Below, in pieces: positions 27,126 to 38,161 of a stretch of 64,000 nucleotides of DNA. The position numbers and the translations under genes are program-made. The stretch is from Bradyrhizobium diazoefficiens (GTDB lineage: Bacteria; Pseudomonadota; Alphaproteobacteria; Rhizobiales; Xanthobacteraceae): assembly GCF_016612535.1 (NCBI RefSeq), contig NZ_JAENXS010000002.1, positions 1,674,001 through 1,738,000 on the forward strand, in the 5' to 3' direction. Every line of letters begins with the position of its first letter. Within the stretch, counting starts at the first letter, position 1. Below the pieces are notes generated by a model. The model was not told where the DNA came from, ran no database searches, and worked only from the letters and a program-made list of their open reading frames with translations.

Positions 27126-27306
27126 GTCGGGCAAAACAGTGGCACGATGGCATCGTGGGATTTTCGAAAGCGGCACGATCGCACCGCCCGGAAACGAGAC
27201 ATTACGGCAACGCATCGTGGCAACCCACTTGTCACTGCAATTACCGTGTCTCACTTATGGGGTGCAGTCCAGCACTGTCACCGTAATACCGTAATACCGC
27301 GTCCCG
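27126..27306. other. Right-flank remainder of the split repeat, then non-coding sequence
   Basis: GTCGGGCAAAACAG and the hairpin CACGATG-G-CATCGTG (27143-27157) complete the repeat begun at 25230. The rest holds a tandem CCGTAATA repeat near 27281 and no gene. It ends at the porin stop codon. Confidence 0.6.
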
Positions 27307-28656
27307 TCAGAAGTGGACCTCGGTGCGCATGCCGAGAACCACGGCATTGTCGGTCTTCACACCTACGGCGTTATAGCCGCGCCCGCCGGGATTGATGACG
27401 TATTGCGCGTCGAGCTTGAGGTTCAGCCAGCCGGTCGCCTGCCAGCCGTACCAGACTTCGATCGGAACTTCGTTGCCGCCGGCATTGGGGCTCAGCGCCG
27501 CCGAATTCACATGGGTCGTGCCCACCGCGAAGCCGACTTCGTCCTGGGGACGCCAGGTGAACGTTCCGGTGTGCCGGAAGCCCCCGGCGATCTGGTAGTC
27601 CTGGTACGAGGTCCGGTGATCCGCAACAGTCGTATTGAGGAAGGTGTACCAACCCACCGCGCCGGGGCCGTCAACGCTCAACCGTTGCACGATCGACTCG
27701 TAGACGCCGTAGCGGCCTCTTTGATCACCGAGATTTTGATCCGGGACGCCGCCGACGCCGGGGATGGTGGAGATGATACCGGGAAGGCCACCATCGATGG
27801 TCGATGCGCTGTCATACCAGCCGCCCAGTCTCCATGTCCCGCCCAACGGCCCCTTCGGTGCCCAGACCAGCTCGACCGGCACCAGCACGCCACTGGCGGG
27901 ACTCGAGTGAGGAACGCCCGGCAGGAAGTAGACGGTCGAATCGTCCGTCGTCAGATAATTCGGATTGGCGTCGTAGACGCCGACCGACACCGTGAACTCC
28001 GGGGCCACCTTGTAGTGGACGACACCGGCCCACTGGCTCACCGGCCAGTTATAGATGTACCCACCCTGGATGTTGCCGGGCTGGCCGCCGCAGAAGGTCA
28101 GGTTGATGAACTCGCACAGACCGAAGAAGAAGTCGGAACCGACGGGCAGACGGCCACCCTTGAGTTCGAGCCGGTCATCGAACAGCTTCTGTGAATAGTA
28201 GAGCTGTGTCAGGCGCAGAATATTGCCGCGGCCAAATACTTCGTTGGTCAGCTGCAGGGCGGGAATGTCCGCCTCGGTATTCAAATTCTTGCCGAAGCGG
28301 TCGACCAGCGTCAGGCCGATGGTGCCGCCCTGGATGCCGGCAAGCTTCCCCATGTCGAACTTCGCGCCAAACCACAGCTGACCGGCGTTGGCCGCGGTGT
28401 TCCTGCTTCCACCGGTGACGTTGCCGACAGATTCGTTCCCCAGCGTCAGGCCCAGCTCGATACCGCGCTCCTTCAGCTTGGTCCGGCCGAGATCGCCAAA
28501 CAGATACGGTCTCGTCCAGAAATCGTCGGTCGCCGCATACGGAACAGGCGCAGCTTTCGTCGAAAAATCGGCCGCATGCACCCCACCGCCCAGCAGCGAA
28601 GACAAAGCAATCCCTACACCGCACACACGTGCAGTGCTCACAAACCTGCGCAACAT
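27307..28656 (-). CDS. Carbohydrate-selective porin, OprB-like
   Basis: The product has 449 residues. A signal peptide (RRFVSTARVCGVGIALSSLL to VHAAD) precedes an outer-membrane barrel with RPYLFGDLGRTKLKERGIEL, LRLTQLYYSQKLFDDRLELK and GGRLPVGSDFF, ending in the typical Phe (MRTEVHF). OprB-type porins let sugars cross the outer membrane. It follows the ABC permease by about 150 bases on the same strand, completing an outer-to-inner membrane import route. I take the ATG at 28656 because GGGAGG lies nine bases upstream; the ATG at 28665 directly abuts that site. Confidence 0.85.
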   Translation of the reverse strand: MLRRFVSTARVCGVGIALSSLLGGGVHAADFSTKAAPVPYAATDDFWTRPYLFGDLGRTKLKERGIELGLTLGNESVGNVTGGSRNTAANAGQLWFGAKFDMGKLAGIQGGTIGLTLVDRFGKNLNTEADIPALQLTNEVFGRGNILRLTQLYYSQKLFDDRLELKGGRLPVGSDFFFGLCEFINLTFCGGQPGNIQGGYIYNWPVSQWAGVVHYKVAPEFTVSVGVYDANPNYLTTDDSTVYFLPGVPHSSPASGVLVPVELVWAPKGPLGGTWRLGGWYDSASTIDGGLPGIISTIPGVGGVPDQNLGDQRGRYGVYESIVQRLSVDGPGAVGWYTFLNTTVADHRTSYQDYQIAGGFRHTGTFTWRPQDEVGFAVGTTHVNSAALSPNAGGNEVPIEVWYGWQATGWLNLKLDAQYVINPGGRGYNAVGVKTDNAVVLGMRTEVHF

Positions 28657-28803
28657 TTTGATCATCCTCCCGTCGTCTCAGGCTCTATTATTCTTGCCTC
28701 ACGTTCCTGCCCAAAGCCCTCGAGCCTGGAACGCGCTCCTTCTCCAGCAAACACCACCGCAGCCGCCGACGAACGGCTTTGTATCAACTGGAGCCTGGAT
28801 CCA

Positions 28804-29858
28804 TCATCTCTGGTCACCCGTTCTCGCCGGCAGCGCATCCATCCCGCGCGGTGCTGCGCCCTGCTGTCCTTCGGGTGTCGATTTCGGCGCGGTGCGGGTG
28901 AGCCCGGCCAGCGCGAGCTTGCGCCGTCGTCGAGCCTGCAATTGCTGATCCGCCAACACGCCGATCAGAATCACGGTCCCCATCACCGCGAAGTTCAGGG
29001 AATTGGGAATGCCCAGGATATTCACGAGGTTCTGCAGCACCTGCAGCAGCGCAGTCCCCAGCACGATACCGAGGATGGAACCCTCGCCGCCGCGCAGGCT
29101 GCATCCGCCCAGCACGGCAGCCGCGATCGCGTAGAGCTCGTAGAAATTACCGAAGGAGCTTGGAGACACCGAGTTCGTGTAGAACACGAACAAGACCGTC
29201 GAAACTCCGGCGAGCCCGCCGCTGATGATATAGGCGGTTGCGATCACCATATTCGTGTTGATGCCGGAGAAGCGCGCCGCTTCCTCGTTCTTGCCGACGG
29301 CATAAAGCCAGCGCCCGTAGACCGAGCGGTGCAGCAGCACGCCGAGGATGAGCGCAAGGACGATCAGGAGGATGAAGGTGTTGGGGATGCCGGCCACATT
29401 GCCGGAGGCAATGTTGCCCAGGGTCCCGGCCTCGTCGCCATAGCCGAAGCCGCGTGTCGAGTCGGTCGTATAGTAGCGGGCGGCGCCGCGATAGATCAGC
29501 AGCCCGCACAGCGTCACGATGAAGGGCTGCATTTTCAGCCGGGTAATCAGGAGCCCCTGAATGGCCCCCAGCGCCAGTCCGCCCAGCAACACGGCCAGCA
29601 GCGCCAAGGGCCAGGGAATCTGATACGTCGTCAGAAGATCGACGAATACGACGCCGAGCAGCGCGAACATCGAGCCGAGCGAGAGGTCGATGCCGCCGGT
29701 GATGATCACGAGCCCTTCGCCGAGCGCAAACACGCCGAACAGGCCGATCAGATTGGCCATGTTCAGCAGGTTCACCAGCGACAGGAAGGCCGGATTGATC
29801 ATGCCCGTGATGACGGAAATCACCACCAGCAGCAGGCCCAGGCCGAGTTCTTTCTTGA

Positions 29859-29862
<4 letters not shown>
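28804..29862 (-). CDS. Sugar ABC transporter permease (RbsC/XylH type)
   Basis: The product has 352 residues with eight to ten membrane segments and the family motifs GGIDLSLGSMFAL, LITRLKMQPFIVTL and GGCSLRGGEGSILG. This is the membrane channel of a pentose/hexose-type ABC importer. The start overlaps the ATPase stop as ATGA. The C-terminal 35 residues are charged and cytoplasmic. The exact sugar is not readable. Confidence 0.92.
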
Positions 29863-31385
<1,523 letters not shown>

Positions 31386-31446
31386 TCATTTCCTCCCACT
31401 CGACGCCCGACGGGTCTGCCAGCCGGGCGTCGAAAGGTACTCAAAG

Positions 31447-32409
31447 TCACTTCTTCAGCAGCTCCTTCATATGAGCGGTGAACTCCGCGACGTTGGTCTT
31501 GCTGATCACCTGGGTCGGCACGATCAGCTTGCTGTCAGCCGGAATCCAGGACTTGTCGCCGTTCAACGTCTTGATGATGTTGGTGGCGGAGAGATACCCG
31601 AATTCGTACGGCTGCTGCACGACCGTGGATTCGATCGTGCCATCGGATATTCCCCGCAGCGTGCGCTGATCCTCATCGAAGCCGACGATCTTCACCTTGC
31701 CGGCCTTGCCAGCCGCCTTGACCGCGTCGTAGATCAGCGGTGTCTCGTAGCTCCAGAGGCCGGACAACAGTGCAATGTCGGGATATTTGACGAGCACGTT
31801 CTCCATATTCGCCTTGGCCTTGGCGAAGTCCACCTGATCGGTGAAGACGTCGACCAGCTCGACCTTAGTGCCGGCGATCGCGTCCTTGATCCCCTGCACC
31901 CGCTCGCGGGCGTTGTCGGCGTCCATCGTGCCGACGAACAGCGCGATCTTGCCGCCGTTCGGCAGCGCCTTCTTGATCTCCTCGCCTGCCTGCCGCCCCG
32001 CCGCGACGTTGTCCGTGCCGATATAGGCGAGACGCTTGCTCTGCGGCGCGTCGCTATCCGTCGTGATCAACACGGTCTTGGCCGCGACCTTGTTGAGCTC
32101 TTCGGTCGCATGCGGCGCATCGTCGACAGAGATGGAAATGCCCGCGACACCGCGCACCAGCAAATCGTCCAGTTCGCGCCGCTGGCCCGCCGCCGTCGCT
32201 TCGTTGGTGACGATCAACTGGATATCGTATTCCGGGTGCTCCTTCTGAGCCTTCTCGAGCCCGCGGCCTGCGATGGTCCAGAAGTCGGCCGCGGCATTGG
32301 TGACCAGCGCAATGGTCTTTTTCTGCTGGGCCTGCGCCATCCCAGTCGCCATCGCGAGCGCGGCGGTCGCGAGCAACGGCACTAGCAATGTCTTCATCGA
32401 TCCGTTCAT
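31447..32409 (-). CDS. Periplasmic sugar-binding protein (type 1, RbsB-like)
   Basis: The product has 320 residues from the ATG at 32409 with GGGAGG five bases upstream. A signal peptide (MKTLLVPLLATAALAMATGM to AQA) is followed by a periplasmic-binding fold: KKTIALVTNAAADFWTIAGR, LVRGVAGISISVDDA, LFVGTMDADNARERVQGIKD and KIVGFDEDQRTLRGI. It captures the sugar for the ABC importer. The frame is open upstream to 32751, but that sequence lies in the divergent control region with ROK and is not coding. ROK regulation is likely. Confidence 0.92.
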   Translation of the reverse strand: MNGSMKTLLVPLLATAALAMATGMAQAQQKKTIALVTNAAADFWTIAGRGLEKAQKEHPEYDIQLIVTNEATAAGQRRELDDLLVRGVAGISISVDDAPHATEELNKVAAKTVLITTDSDAPQSKRLAYIGTDNVAAGRQAGEEIKKALPNGGKIALFVGTMDADNARERVQGIKDAIAGTKVELVDVFTDQVDFAKAKANMENVLVKYPDIALLSGLWSYETPLIYDAVKAAGKAGKVKIVGFDEDQRTLRGISDGTIESTVVQQPYEFGYLSATNIIKTLNGDKSWIPADSKLIVPTQVISKTNVAEFTAHMKELLKK

Positions 32410-32630
32410 GTGCACCTCCCTTTGGCACCCCGGTAAGGGGCTCACGACGCTTTTGCGCCTCATTTTATTCACGCAGAGAAGAAATGTTGCGGAGCAAAAC
32501 ATCAAAATCAGGATGCGCCAGCTCCTTCTTCTAGCGGAAATAGTACATGAGGTATGGTAATAGTAAATATGGCTCGCAGACGACACCGACGGCTGTGCTT
32601 TTTCAATCACACCATCCGCTCTCCCGTGCA

Positions 32631-32652
32631 TTAATTTCACGTACTTAATTAA
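32631..32652. promoter_or_regulatory. Candidate ROK operator
   Basis: The inverted repeat TTAATT-N10-AATTAA lies 10 bases before the ROK start, in the 252-base divergent region, which is unusually AT-rich for this genome. ROK repressors often bind AT-rich palindromes. Two AATAGTA repeats are also present nearby (near 32535 and 32560). Confidence 0.4.
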
Positions 32653-32661
32653 AGAGACAAC

Positions 32662-33930
32662 ATGGTTGACCAAATTGAGCCGTCGAGACGCATTTCGAAC
32701 ACCGCCCGCGGCGCGAACCGCGGGCGCATCGTCGAAGTCCTGCGACGTCAAGGGCCGTTGCCGCGTGTGGAGCTCGCCCGGAGCACGGGATTGAGCTTCC
32801 CCGCCGTTTCGGGCCTGACATCGAGATTGATCGCAGAAGAGTTGCTGTGCGAGACCGAGACAGCGGCAACTTCATGGTCCGACGACACGGACGAAGACGA
32901 TGCGGACGGGTTGAACGGCCGCCGCCGTGGCCGGCCAGCCGTGCTGTTGACCCTGAACCCGGCGTTCGGCCGCATCGTTGCGGTCTCGCTGCGCATGAAT
33001 CTGATTGAGACACTGATCGGAGATTTCAGCGGCTCGGGCCTGGCACAATCGCGGCTCGAAATCGCGACGCGGGCTCTTGACGCGGGCGCGTTGTGCGAAC
33101 TCGTGATGACGCAGATCGATGCAATGCTCGAGGCGACGGCCACACCGCGCCATCGCCTGTTGGGAATCGGGATTGCGCTGCAAGGTATCGTGAACGCGGA
33201 CACTGGCCAGCTGCTGTGGAGTCCGGCGCTATCGGTCACCAATGTCGATCTGGTGAAGCCGGTGCGCGAGGCCTTCGGCGCCGAAGTCGTGATGGCGAAT
33301 GACGCCGTCGCGGTTGCGCTGGCCCTCTCCGCTGCAGAGCCATCACTGGCGCAGGGCCTCTCGGCCACGATCATGGTCGGCCATGGCGTCGGCATGGGCG
33401 TCGTTGTCGACGGCGAAGCGCGCTGGGGCGCCGGCGCCGGCAGCGAAATTGGCCACATCAAATTGGGATCGAACGGGCCGCAGTGCCGCTGCGGCCAGCG
33501 CGGCTGCATCGAGGCCCATCTCGCCGACTATGCGCTCTATCGCGACGCCCGCACCTTTCTCGACTTGCCGGCGGCGGCGGCGCAACAGCCGTCCGAGGCG
33601 CAGATGGCCCTCCTGCGCGAGCGAGCACGGGGCGGCGATCCCCGTCTCGAGCACCTATTCCACCAGGCAGGTCGCGCGCTTGCCGAAGCGGTCGCGGCAA
33701 CGATATCCCTGCTGCGCCCGCATCATGTGATCCTGGCCGGACCCGGCCTGCAGGCATTTGACATGATGCGGCGCGCCTATGAGGAGCGGCTCGAGCAGGC
33801 GGTGTTGCCGTGGCTGCTCAAGTCGACCGCAATCTATCTGCGTCCAAGCGAATCGGCGGCGATTGTCGAGGGCATGATGCGACGGTCGCTGTGGGTCGTG
33901 GACAGGAACCGCATGGAGGCGACCGAGTGA
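32662..33930 (+). CDS. ROK family transcriptional regulator
   Basis: The product has 422 residues. The N-terminal winged helix-turn-helix (RGANRGRIVEVLRRQGPLP, RVELARSTGLSFPAVSGLTS) is followed by a ROK sugar-kinase-like domain with GIGIALQGIVN, MANDAVAVALA, GHGVGMGVVVDG and the zinc motif CRCGQRGCIEAH. An Asp/Glu-rich insert (DDTDEDDADG, about residues 74-83) links the two. It should repress the divergent sugar ABC-porin operon and lose DNA on binding the sugar or its phosphate. Kinase activity seems unlikely in this NagC/XylR-type layout. Confidence 0.92.
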   Translation: MVDQIEPSRRISNTARGANRGRIVEVLRRQGPLPRVELARSTGLSFPAVSGLTSRLIAEELLCETETAATSWSDDTDEDDADGLNGRRRGRPAVLLTLNPAFGRIVAVSLRMNLIETLIGDFSGSGLAQSRLEIATRALDAGALCELVMTQIDAMLEATATPRHRLLGIGIALQGIVNADTGQLLWSPALSVTNVDLVKPVREAFGAEVVMANDAVAVALALSAAEPSLAQGLSATIMVGHGVGMGVVVDGEARWGAGAGSEIGHIKLGSNGPQCRCGQRGCIEAHLADYALYRDARTFLDLPAAAAQQPSEAQMALLRERARGGDPRLEHLFHQAGRALAEAVAATISLLRPHHVILAGPGLQAFDMMRRAYEERLEQAVLPWLLKSTAIYLRPSESAAIVEGMMRRSLWVVDRNRMEATE

Positions 33931-34019
33931 ACATGGGAAGCTGCGGCCCTGTTCGAGCCGGAGTCCGGTGCACTCACCGCAATTCAAAGAACTCAACGTG
34001 GTTCCTGACTAAGCTTATC

Positions 34020-34065
34020 AAAACAAAAGGCCCAATCGCCAATGGCGACCGGGCCTTTTGTTTTT
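34020..34065. terminator. Bidirectional terminator between the ROK gene and hpnG
   Basis: The hairpin GGCCCAATCGCC-AATGGCGACCGGGCC (34029-34055) is flanked by AAAACAAAA on the left and TTTTGTTTTT on the right, so it can stop both converging transcripts. It is closely similar to the hpnH terminator at 25114-25140, but the left arm has two mismatches. Confidence 0.85.
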
Positions 34066-34083
34066 ATCAGATCGAGACCCCGC

Positions 34084-34833
34084 TCAGATCGTCTCAGCGA
34101 CCAGCGCCTCGCTGTCGACGAGCTCGGTGCCGATCAGGAAGTCGCGGCAGCCGCGCAAGCTGCGGAGCGCGCGGTTGAAGTCGAGGCCGGTCGAGACCAG
34201 CGCATGCAGCGTGGTCGGGTTGCGCACGATGCCGCGCAGCACGGCGGCGAGGTCGATCTGGCCGTTCGGCTTGATGGCGGCGCGGGCGAGCGCCGGCAGC
34301 GCGCGGTGGGCTGGATCGCTGATGACGCGGACCGCGGCGAACGGCAAGCCGGCCTCGGCGGCGTAGGCGGCCGCGATGTGGCTCTCCATGTCGACGGCGG
34401 AGGCCCCGGTCTCGGAATGCAGCGCTGCCTTCGAGGTGCTGCCGGTGACCACTTCCTCGGCGCCGGCGAGGCTGCCGCGCACGACGCGGCGGCGGCCGGA
34501 GGTCAGCTTGTCGATGAGGTCGTCACCGAGCGACAGGCCGGCGGCCCAGCGGGCGTCGCCCGCGAGCACCTCGGTCGCCACCACGACGTCGCCGGAGCGC
34601 AGCGTCGGGTCGAGCCCGCCGGCCACGCCGAACGAGATCACGCCACGAATCGTCTCGGGATCGAGCACCGTCAGCAGCGCCCGCAACTGGGTCGGGCTGC
34701 TCGACGAACAGATCACCGCCATTCCGGGCCCGGCCGCGATGCGGGCCTCCTGAACCAGACCGGTCACGATCAATATCGGTCGCGGGTCAACGGCCTGACC
34801 CGCGGTCACATAGTCCCCCGTCCCCAAAGTCAC
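34084..34833 (-). CDS. hpnG: HpnG, adenosylhopane nucleosidase/phosphorylase
   Basis: The product has about 249 residues. It belongs to the MTA/SAH nucleosidase (purine phosphorylase) superfamily, with ISFGVAGGLDPTLRSGDVVV, the purine-binding segment AVDMESHIAAAYA and ISDPAHRALP. HpnG removes adenine from adenosylhopane to give ribosylhopane. I place the start at the GTG at 34833, which overlaps the shc stop as GTGA; the longer open frame to 34980 lies inside shc. It is the last gene of the hpnC-G operon. Confidence 0.88.
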   Translation of the reverse strand: MTLGTGDYVTAGQAVDPRPILIVTGLVQEARIAAGPGMAVICSSSSPTQLRALLTVLDPETIRGVISFGVAGGLDPTLRSGDVVVATEVLAGDARWAAGLSLGDDLIDKLTSGRRRVVRGSLAGAEEVVTGSTSKAALHSETGASAVDMESHIAAAYAAEAGLPFAAVRVISDPAHRALPALARAAIKPNGQIDLAAVLRGIVRNPTTLHALVSTGLDFNRALRSLRGCRDFLIGTELVDSEALVAETI

Positions 34834-36797
34834 ATCCCGACCCCTACCACCCTGCTGTTGGTGTTCCGCAAGTTCCGATACCGCGCCAACGCCCACAGCG
34901 GGAAGAACTTCGGGTAACCATGATAACGCAGATAGAATACACGCGGAAAGCCCGTGGCGGTGTAGCGGCTCTCGTCCCACAGTCCTTTTTCGCCTTGTGT
35001 GGCAATCAGGTACTCCACCCCGCGGGCGACGGCCGGGTGATCAACCTCGCCTGCCGCCATCAGGGCCAGCAAGGCCCATGCCGTTTGCGAGGCGGTCGAG
35101 GGGGCGGCTTCCCAGCCCTTGTAGTCCAGCCGGTAGCTGACGGCGTCTTCGCCCCAGCCGCCGTCCTCGTTCTGGATCGAGGCCAGCCAGCCGGCCGCCT
35201 TGCGCATCATCGGATCGGTGTGGGGAACTCCAGCCATATTCAGGGCTGAGAGCACCGACCAGGTTCCATAGATGAAGTTCATGCCCCAGCGGCCGTACCA
35301 GGACCCCTCCGGGTGCTGGGTCTTGCGCAGGTAGGCGACCCCGTCGGCCACGTGCTTGCTGGTTGTCCCGGTCTCGCCGAGCTGGGCCAGCATCGAGATG
35401 CAGCGCGCGGTGACGTCCTCGGTCGGCGGATCGAGCAGCGCGCCATGATCTGAGAACGGGATGTTGTTCAGGTAATATTCGAGGTTGTTGACGTCGAAGG
35501 CAGCCCAGCCGCCGTCATCGCTCTGCATCCCCTCGATCCACTCGCGGCCGCGGTCGATCGCGGCGTCGTAGCCGGTCGCACCGTATTCACGGCGCATGCG
35601 GTCCATCGACATCACCACCACAGCGGTGTCGTCGAGATCAGGGTAATAGGCATTGTTGTACTGGAACGCCCAGCCGCCCGGGCGCACGTCGGGCCGCTTC
35701 ACCGCCCAGTCGCCCTTGACCTCGAGCTCCTGCTTGGGGATCAGCCAGTCGAGGCCCTGCTTCGCTGCGAGCACCGCCGTATCACCGCCGGCTTCCAGAA
35801 GTGCATGCGCCGTCAGCGTCGTATCCCACACCGGCGAGACGCAGGGCTGGCAATAGGCCTCGTCGTCCTTGATCACGAGCAGCTTGTCGATCCCCCGGCG
35901 CGTGGCCGCCCGCGGCGGATAGCTCTCGTCCTTGCCGAGTGCGTCGTACATCATGACGATGTTGGCCATGGGCGGATAGATCGCGCCCATGCCGTCCTCA
36001 CCATTGAGCCGCTCTTCGGTGAAGGCGAGCGCCGCATCGATCGCGCGCTGGCGCAGGCGCTTCGGAAACATCGGCTCGACCACGCGCAAAATGCCGTCGA
36101 GCGCGCGGAACAGCACGAACCAGGCCATGCTCTGGTGCGGCGCCTTGGCGGTCATGCCGATCGAGCGCGGATCCTGGAGGAACAATTCGTCGACGCCGAC
36201 GCCCTTCGGATTCTTCGCGCGTGGCTTCAACGCGGCGATGACCATCAGCGGCACCATGGTGGTGCGCGCCCAGTAGGAGATCTTGTTGAGATGAAACGGC
36301 GACCAGAACGGCAGCAGCACGATCTCGATCGGCAACACCGGCACCGCGCGCCAGGTCAAGACTCCGAACGTCGCGAGCAGGAAGCGGGTGAAGACGTTGC
36401 TGTTGATCGCGCCGCCGTGCGAATGGATCGCCTCGCGCGCGCGGACCATGTGCGGGGCATCCGTGGAATCGCCGATCATCTTCAGCGCGAAATACGCCTT
36501 TACGCTGGCGCTCATGTCGAACGCGCCGTCATGTACCAGCGGCCAGCCGCCATGGGCGCCCTGGAGGCGGCGCAAATAGTTGCCGATCTTGGCTTCGAGC
36601 ACGGTGTCGACGGGCTCGGCGAGATAATGACGCAGCAGGATATATTCGGCCGGAATCGTGCAATCGGCCTCGAGCTCGAACACCCAATGGCCGTCGGGTT
36701 GCTGGAAGCCGAGAACGCCTTGCGTGGCTGACGCAATGCTCGATTCCAGAGTGCTCGATTCCAAAGCTTCGCGGCTGGTCGCGTTCACGGAATCCAT
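34830..36797 (-). CDS. shc: Squalene-hopene cyclase (Shc/HpnF)
   Basis: The product has 655 residues. It has the catalytic DxDD motif as D387-L-D-D390 (YPDLDDTAV) and several QW repeats such as FQQPDGHWVFELEADCTIP, QSDDGGWAAFDVNN and SIQNEDGGWGED. This monotopic inner-membrane enzyme cyclises squalene to diploptene and diplopterol. The ATG at 36797 starts MDSVNATSRE. hpnE lies 95 bases upstream and hpnG overlaps its stop by four bases, so it sits in the hpnC-D-E-shc-hpnG operon. Confidence 0.97.
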   Translation of the reverse strand: MDSVNATSREALESSTLESSIASATQGVLGFQQPDGHWVFELEADCTIPAEYILLRHYLAEPVDTVLEAKIGNYLRRLQGAHGGWPLVHDGAFDMSASVKAYFALKMIGDSTDAPHMVRAREAIHSHGGAINSNVFTRFLLATFGVLTWRAVPVLPIEIVLLPFWSPFHLNKISYWARTTMVPLMVIAALKPRAKNPKGVGVDELFLQDPRSIGMTAKAPHQSMAWFVLFRALDGILRVVEPMFPKRLRQRAIDAALAFTEERLNGEDGMGAIYPPMANIVMMYDALGKDESYPPRAATRRGIDKLLVIKDDEAYCQPCVSPVWDTTLTAHALLEAGGDTAVLAAKQGLDWLIPKQELEVKGDWAVKRPDVRPGGWAFQYNNAYYPDLDDTAVVVMSMDRMRREYGATGYDAAIDRGREWIEGMQSDDGGWAAFDVNNLEYYLNNIPFSDHGALLDPPTEDVTARCISMLAQLGETGTTSKHVADGVAYLRKTQHPEGSWYGRWGMNFIYGTWSVLSALNMAGVPHTDPMMRKAAGWLASIQNEDGGWGEDAVSYRLDYKGWEAAPSTASQTAWALLALMAAGEVDHPAVARGVEYLIATQGEKGLWDESRYTATGFPRVFYLRYHGYPKFFPLWALARYRNLRNTNSRVVGVGM

Positions 36798-36892
36798 CTC
36801 GCTCGATTGCTCCGATAGTCGATTGAAAGTGACGGGGACATTGCCCGTCAGGACCGCTTTTCAGGATCCTTTTTAGTCACGAGCCCTGTTAG

Positions 36893-38161
36893 TCAAGAAC
36901 CCTGGGCGGCCAAAACCAGATCGGCGGCGCGATCACCGGACCGGACCGATCCCTCGATCGTTGCCGGCAATCCCGTAGCAGTCCAGTCACCGGCAAGAAA
37001 CAGGTTTTTCAGCGCGGTGACCGGCCCCGGACGCAGGGCATTCTGGGCCGGCGTCGCCGCAAATGTGGCACGGCGCTCGCGCACGATCTGCCAGGGAGGC
37101 AATGGAGGAGGCAGCTCGCCGGACACACCGCCGGCCTTGCAGACGTCGTTCCAGATCGCCTGCGCAAGTTCCTCGCGCGGCATGTCGACCAGGCGGTCGC
37201 CATTGCTGATGGTGACCGACAACCGGTTCGGGAACGCGAACAACCATTCAACGACGCCGCCGATCACGCCGAGGATCGGAGCCGAACCCGGCGGCGGTTC
37301 GACGCGGAAATGCGCGTTGACGATGGCACGGAATTCGGTCGGCGCCGTCAGACCCGGCAGCAGGCTCGTGGCCGCGCGCGGCGGCACCGCCATCACGATC
37401 ACATCGCCTGCACCAAGCTGGACCACATCCTCGCCGCCGAAATTCAGCGCGCTGACCTTGCCGTCATTCGTCACGAAGGATCGCAGCTCATGGCCGAGCT
37501 GAACGGTGTGGCCGCGCTCAGCCAAGAATTTCACGGCGGGTTCGATCAGTACGGCGCTGAGGCCGTCGCGCGCGATCAGCGGACGGCAGGCCTGCCCGCC
37601 CGCAAGCAGCGTCTCGCGCACGATCGCGCCGGCGAGACCGGCCGAGCCCTCGGGCGGATCGACGTTGAGCGCTGCGAGCAGCAGCGGCTGCACCAGGCGC
37701 TGATAGAGAATGCCTTCGCAGGGAATGGACTTGCCGACCAGCGTCGCTTCCGATGCCCAGATCAGCGGCGCCAATTTCAGATAGTCGGTGAGCCCGGTAT
37801 CGGGCACGCGGCGGCTCTCGTCGAGCACCCAGGTCGGCAGACGGCCGGCGCCGAGATCGATCTGCCAGCGCTGCCCTGTCGTGATATCGACGAAGGGAAA
37901 CTGCGCGCTTTCAGGGCCGACCAGGCCGGCCTCGGTGCCGATCGAGCGCGCATAGGCCCGCGCGTGGCTGTTGCCGGACAGCAGCAGATGATTGCCATTG
38001 TCGATGGTGAGATTGGTGGCGCCGTCAAAATAAGAACGGCAGCGGCCGCCGGCCTGCTGCGTCGCCTCGTGCACGGCAACTGTGAGGCCGGCATTGGCGA
38101 GCCGCACGGCGGCGGAGAGGCCGGAAATTCCGGCGCCGATGATGTGAGCTGTGTTTTGCAT
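36893..38161 (-). CDS. hpnE: HpnE, squalene-forming FAD-dependent desaturase-like oxidoreductase
   Basis: The product has 422 residues. It begins MQNTAHIIGAGISGLSAAVR, a dinucleotide-binding motif, and ends with the amine-oxidase/desaturase motif LFLAGDWTATGLPATIEG. HpnE reduces hydroxysqualene to squalene. The ATG overlaps the hpnD stop by one base (TGATG), so translation is coupled. The frame stays open upstream to 38806 only as a shadow of hpnD. The missing hydroxysqualene-forming steps are supplied by HpnC and HpnD next door. Confidence 0.94.
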   Translation of the reverse strand: MQNTAHIIGAGISGLSAAVRLANAGLTVAVHEATQQAGGRCRSYFDGATNLTIDNGNHLLLSGNSHARAYARSIGTEAGLVGPESAQFPFVDITTGQRWQIDLGAGRLPTWVLDESRRVPDTGLTDYLKLAPLIWASEATLVGKSIPCEGILYQRLVQPLLLAALNVDPPEGSAGLAGAIVRETLLAGGQACRPLIARDGLSAVLIEPAVKFLAERGHTVQLGHELRSFVTNDGKVSALNFGGEDVVQLGAGDVIVMAVPPRAATSLLPGLTAPTEFRAIVNAHFRVEPPPGSAPILGVIGGVVEWLFAFPNRLSVTISNGDRLVDMPREELAQAIWNDVCKAGGVSGELPPPLPPWQIVRERRATFAATPAQNALRPGPVTALKNLFLAGDWTATGLPATIEGSVRSGDRAADLVLAAQGS

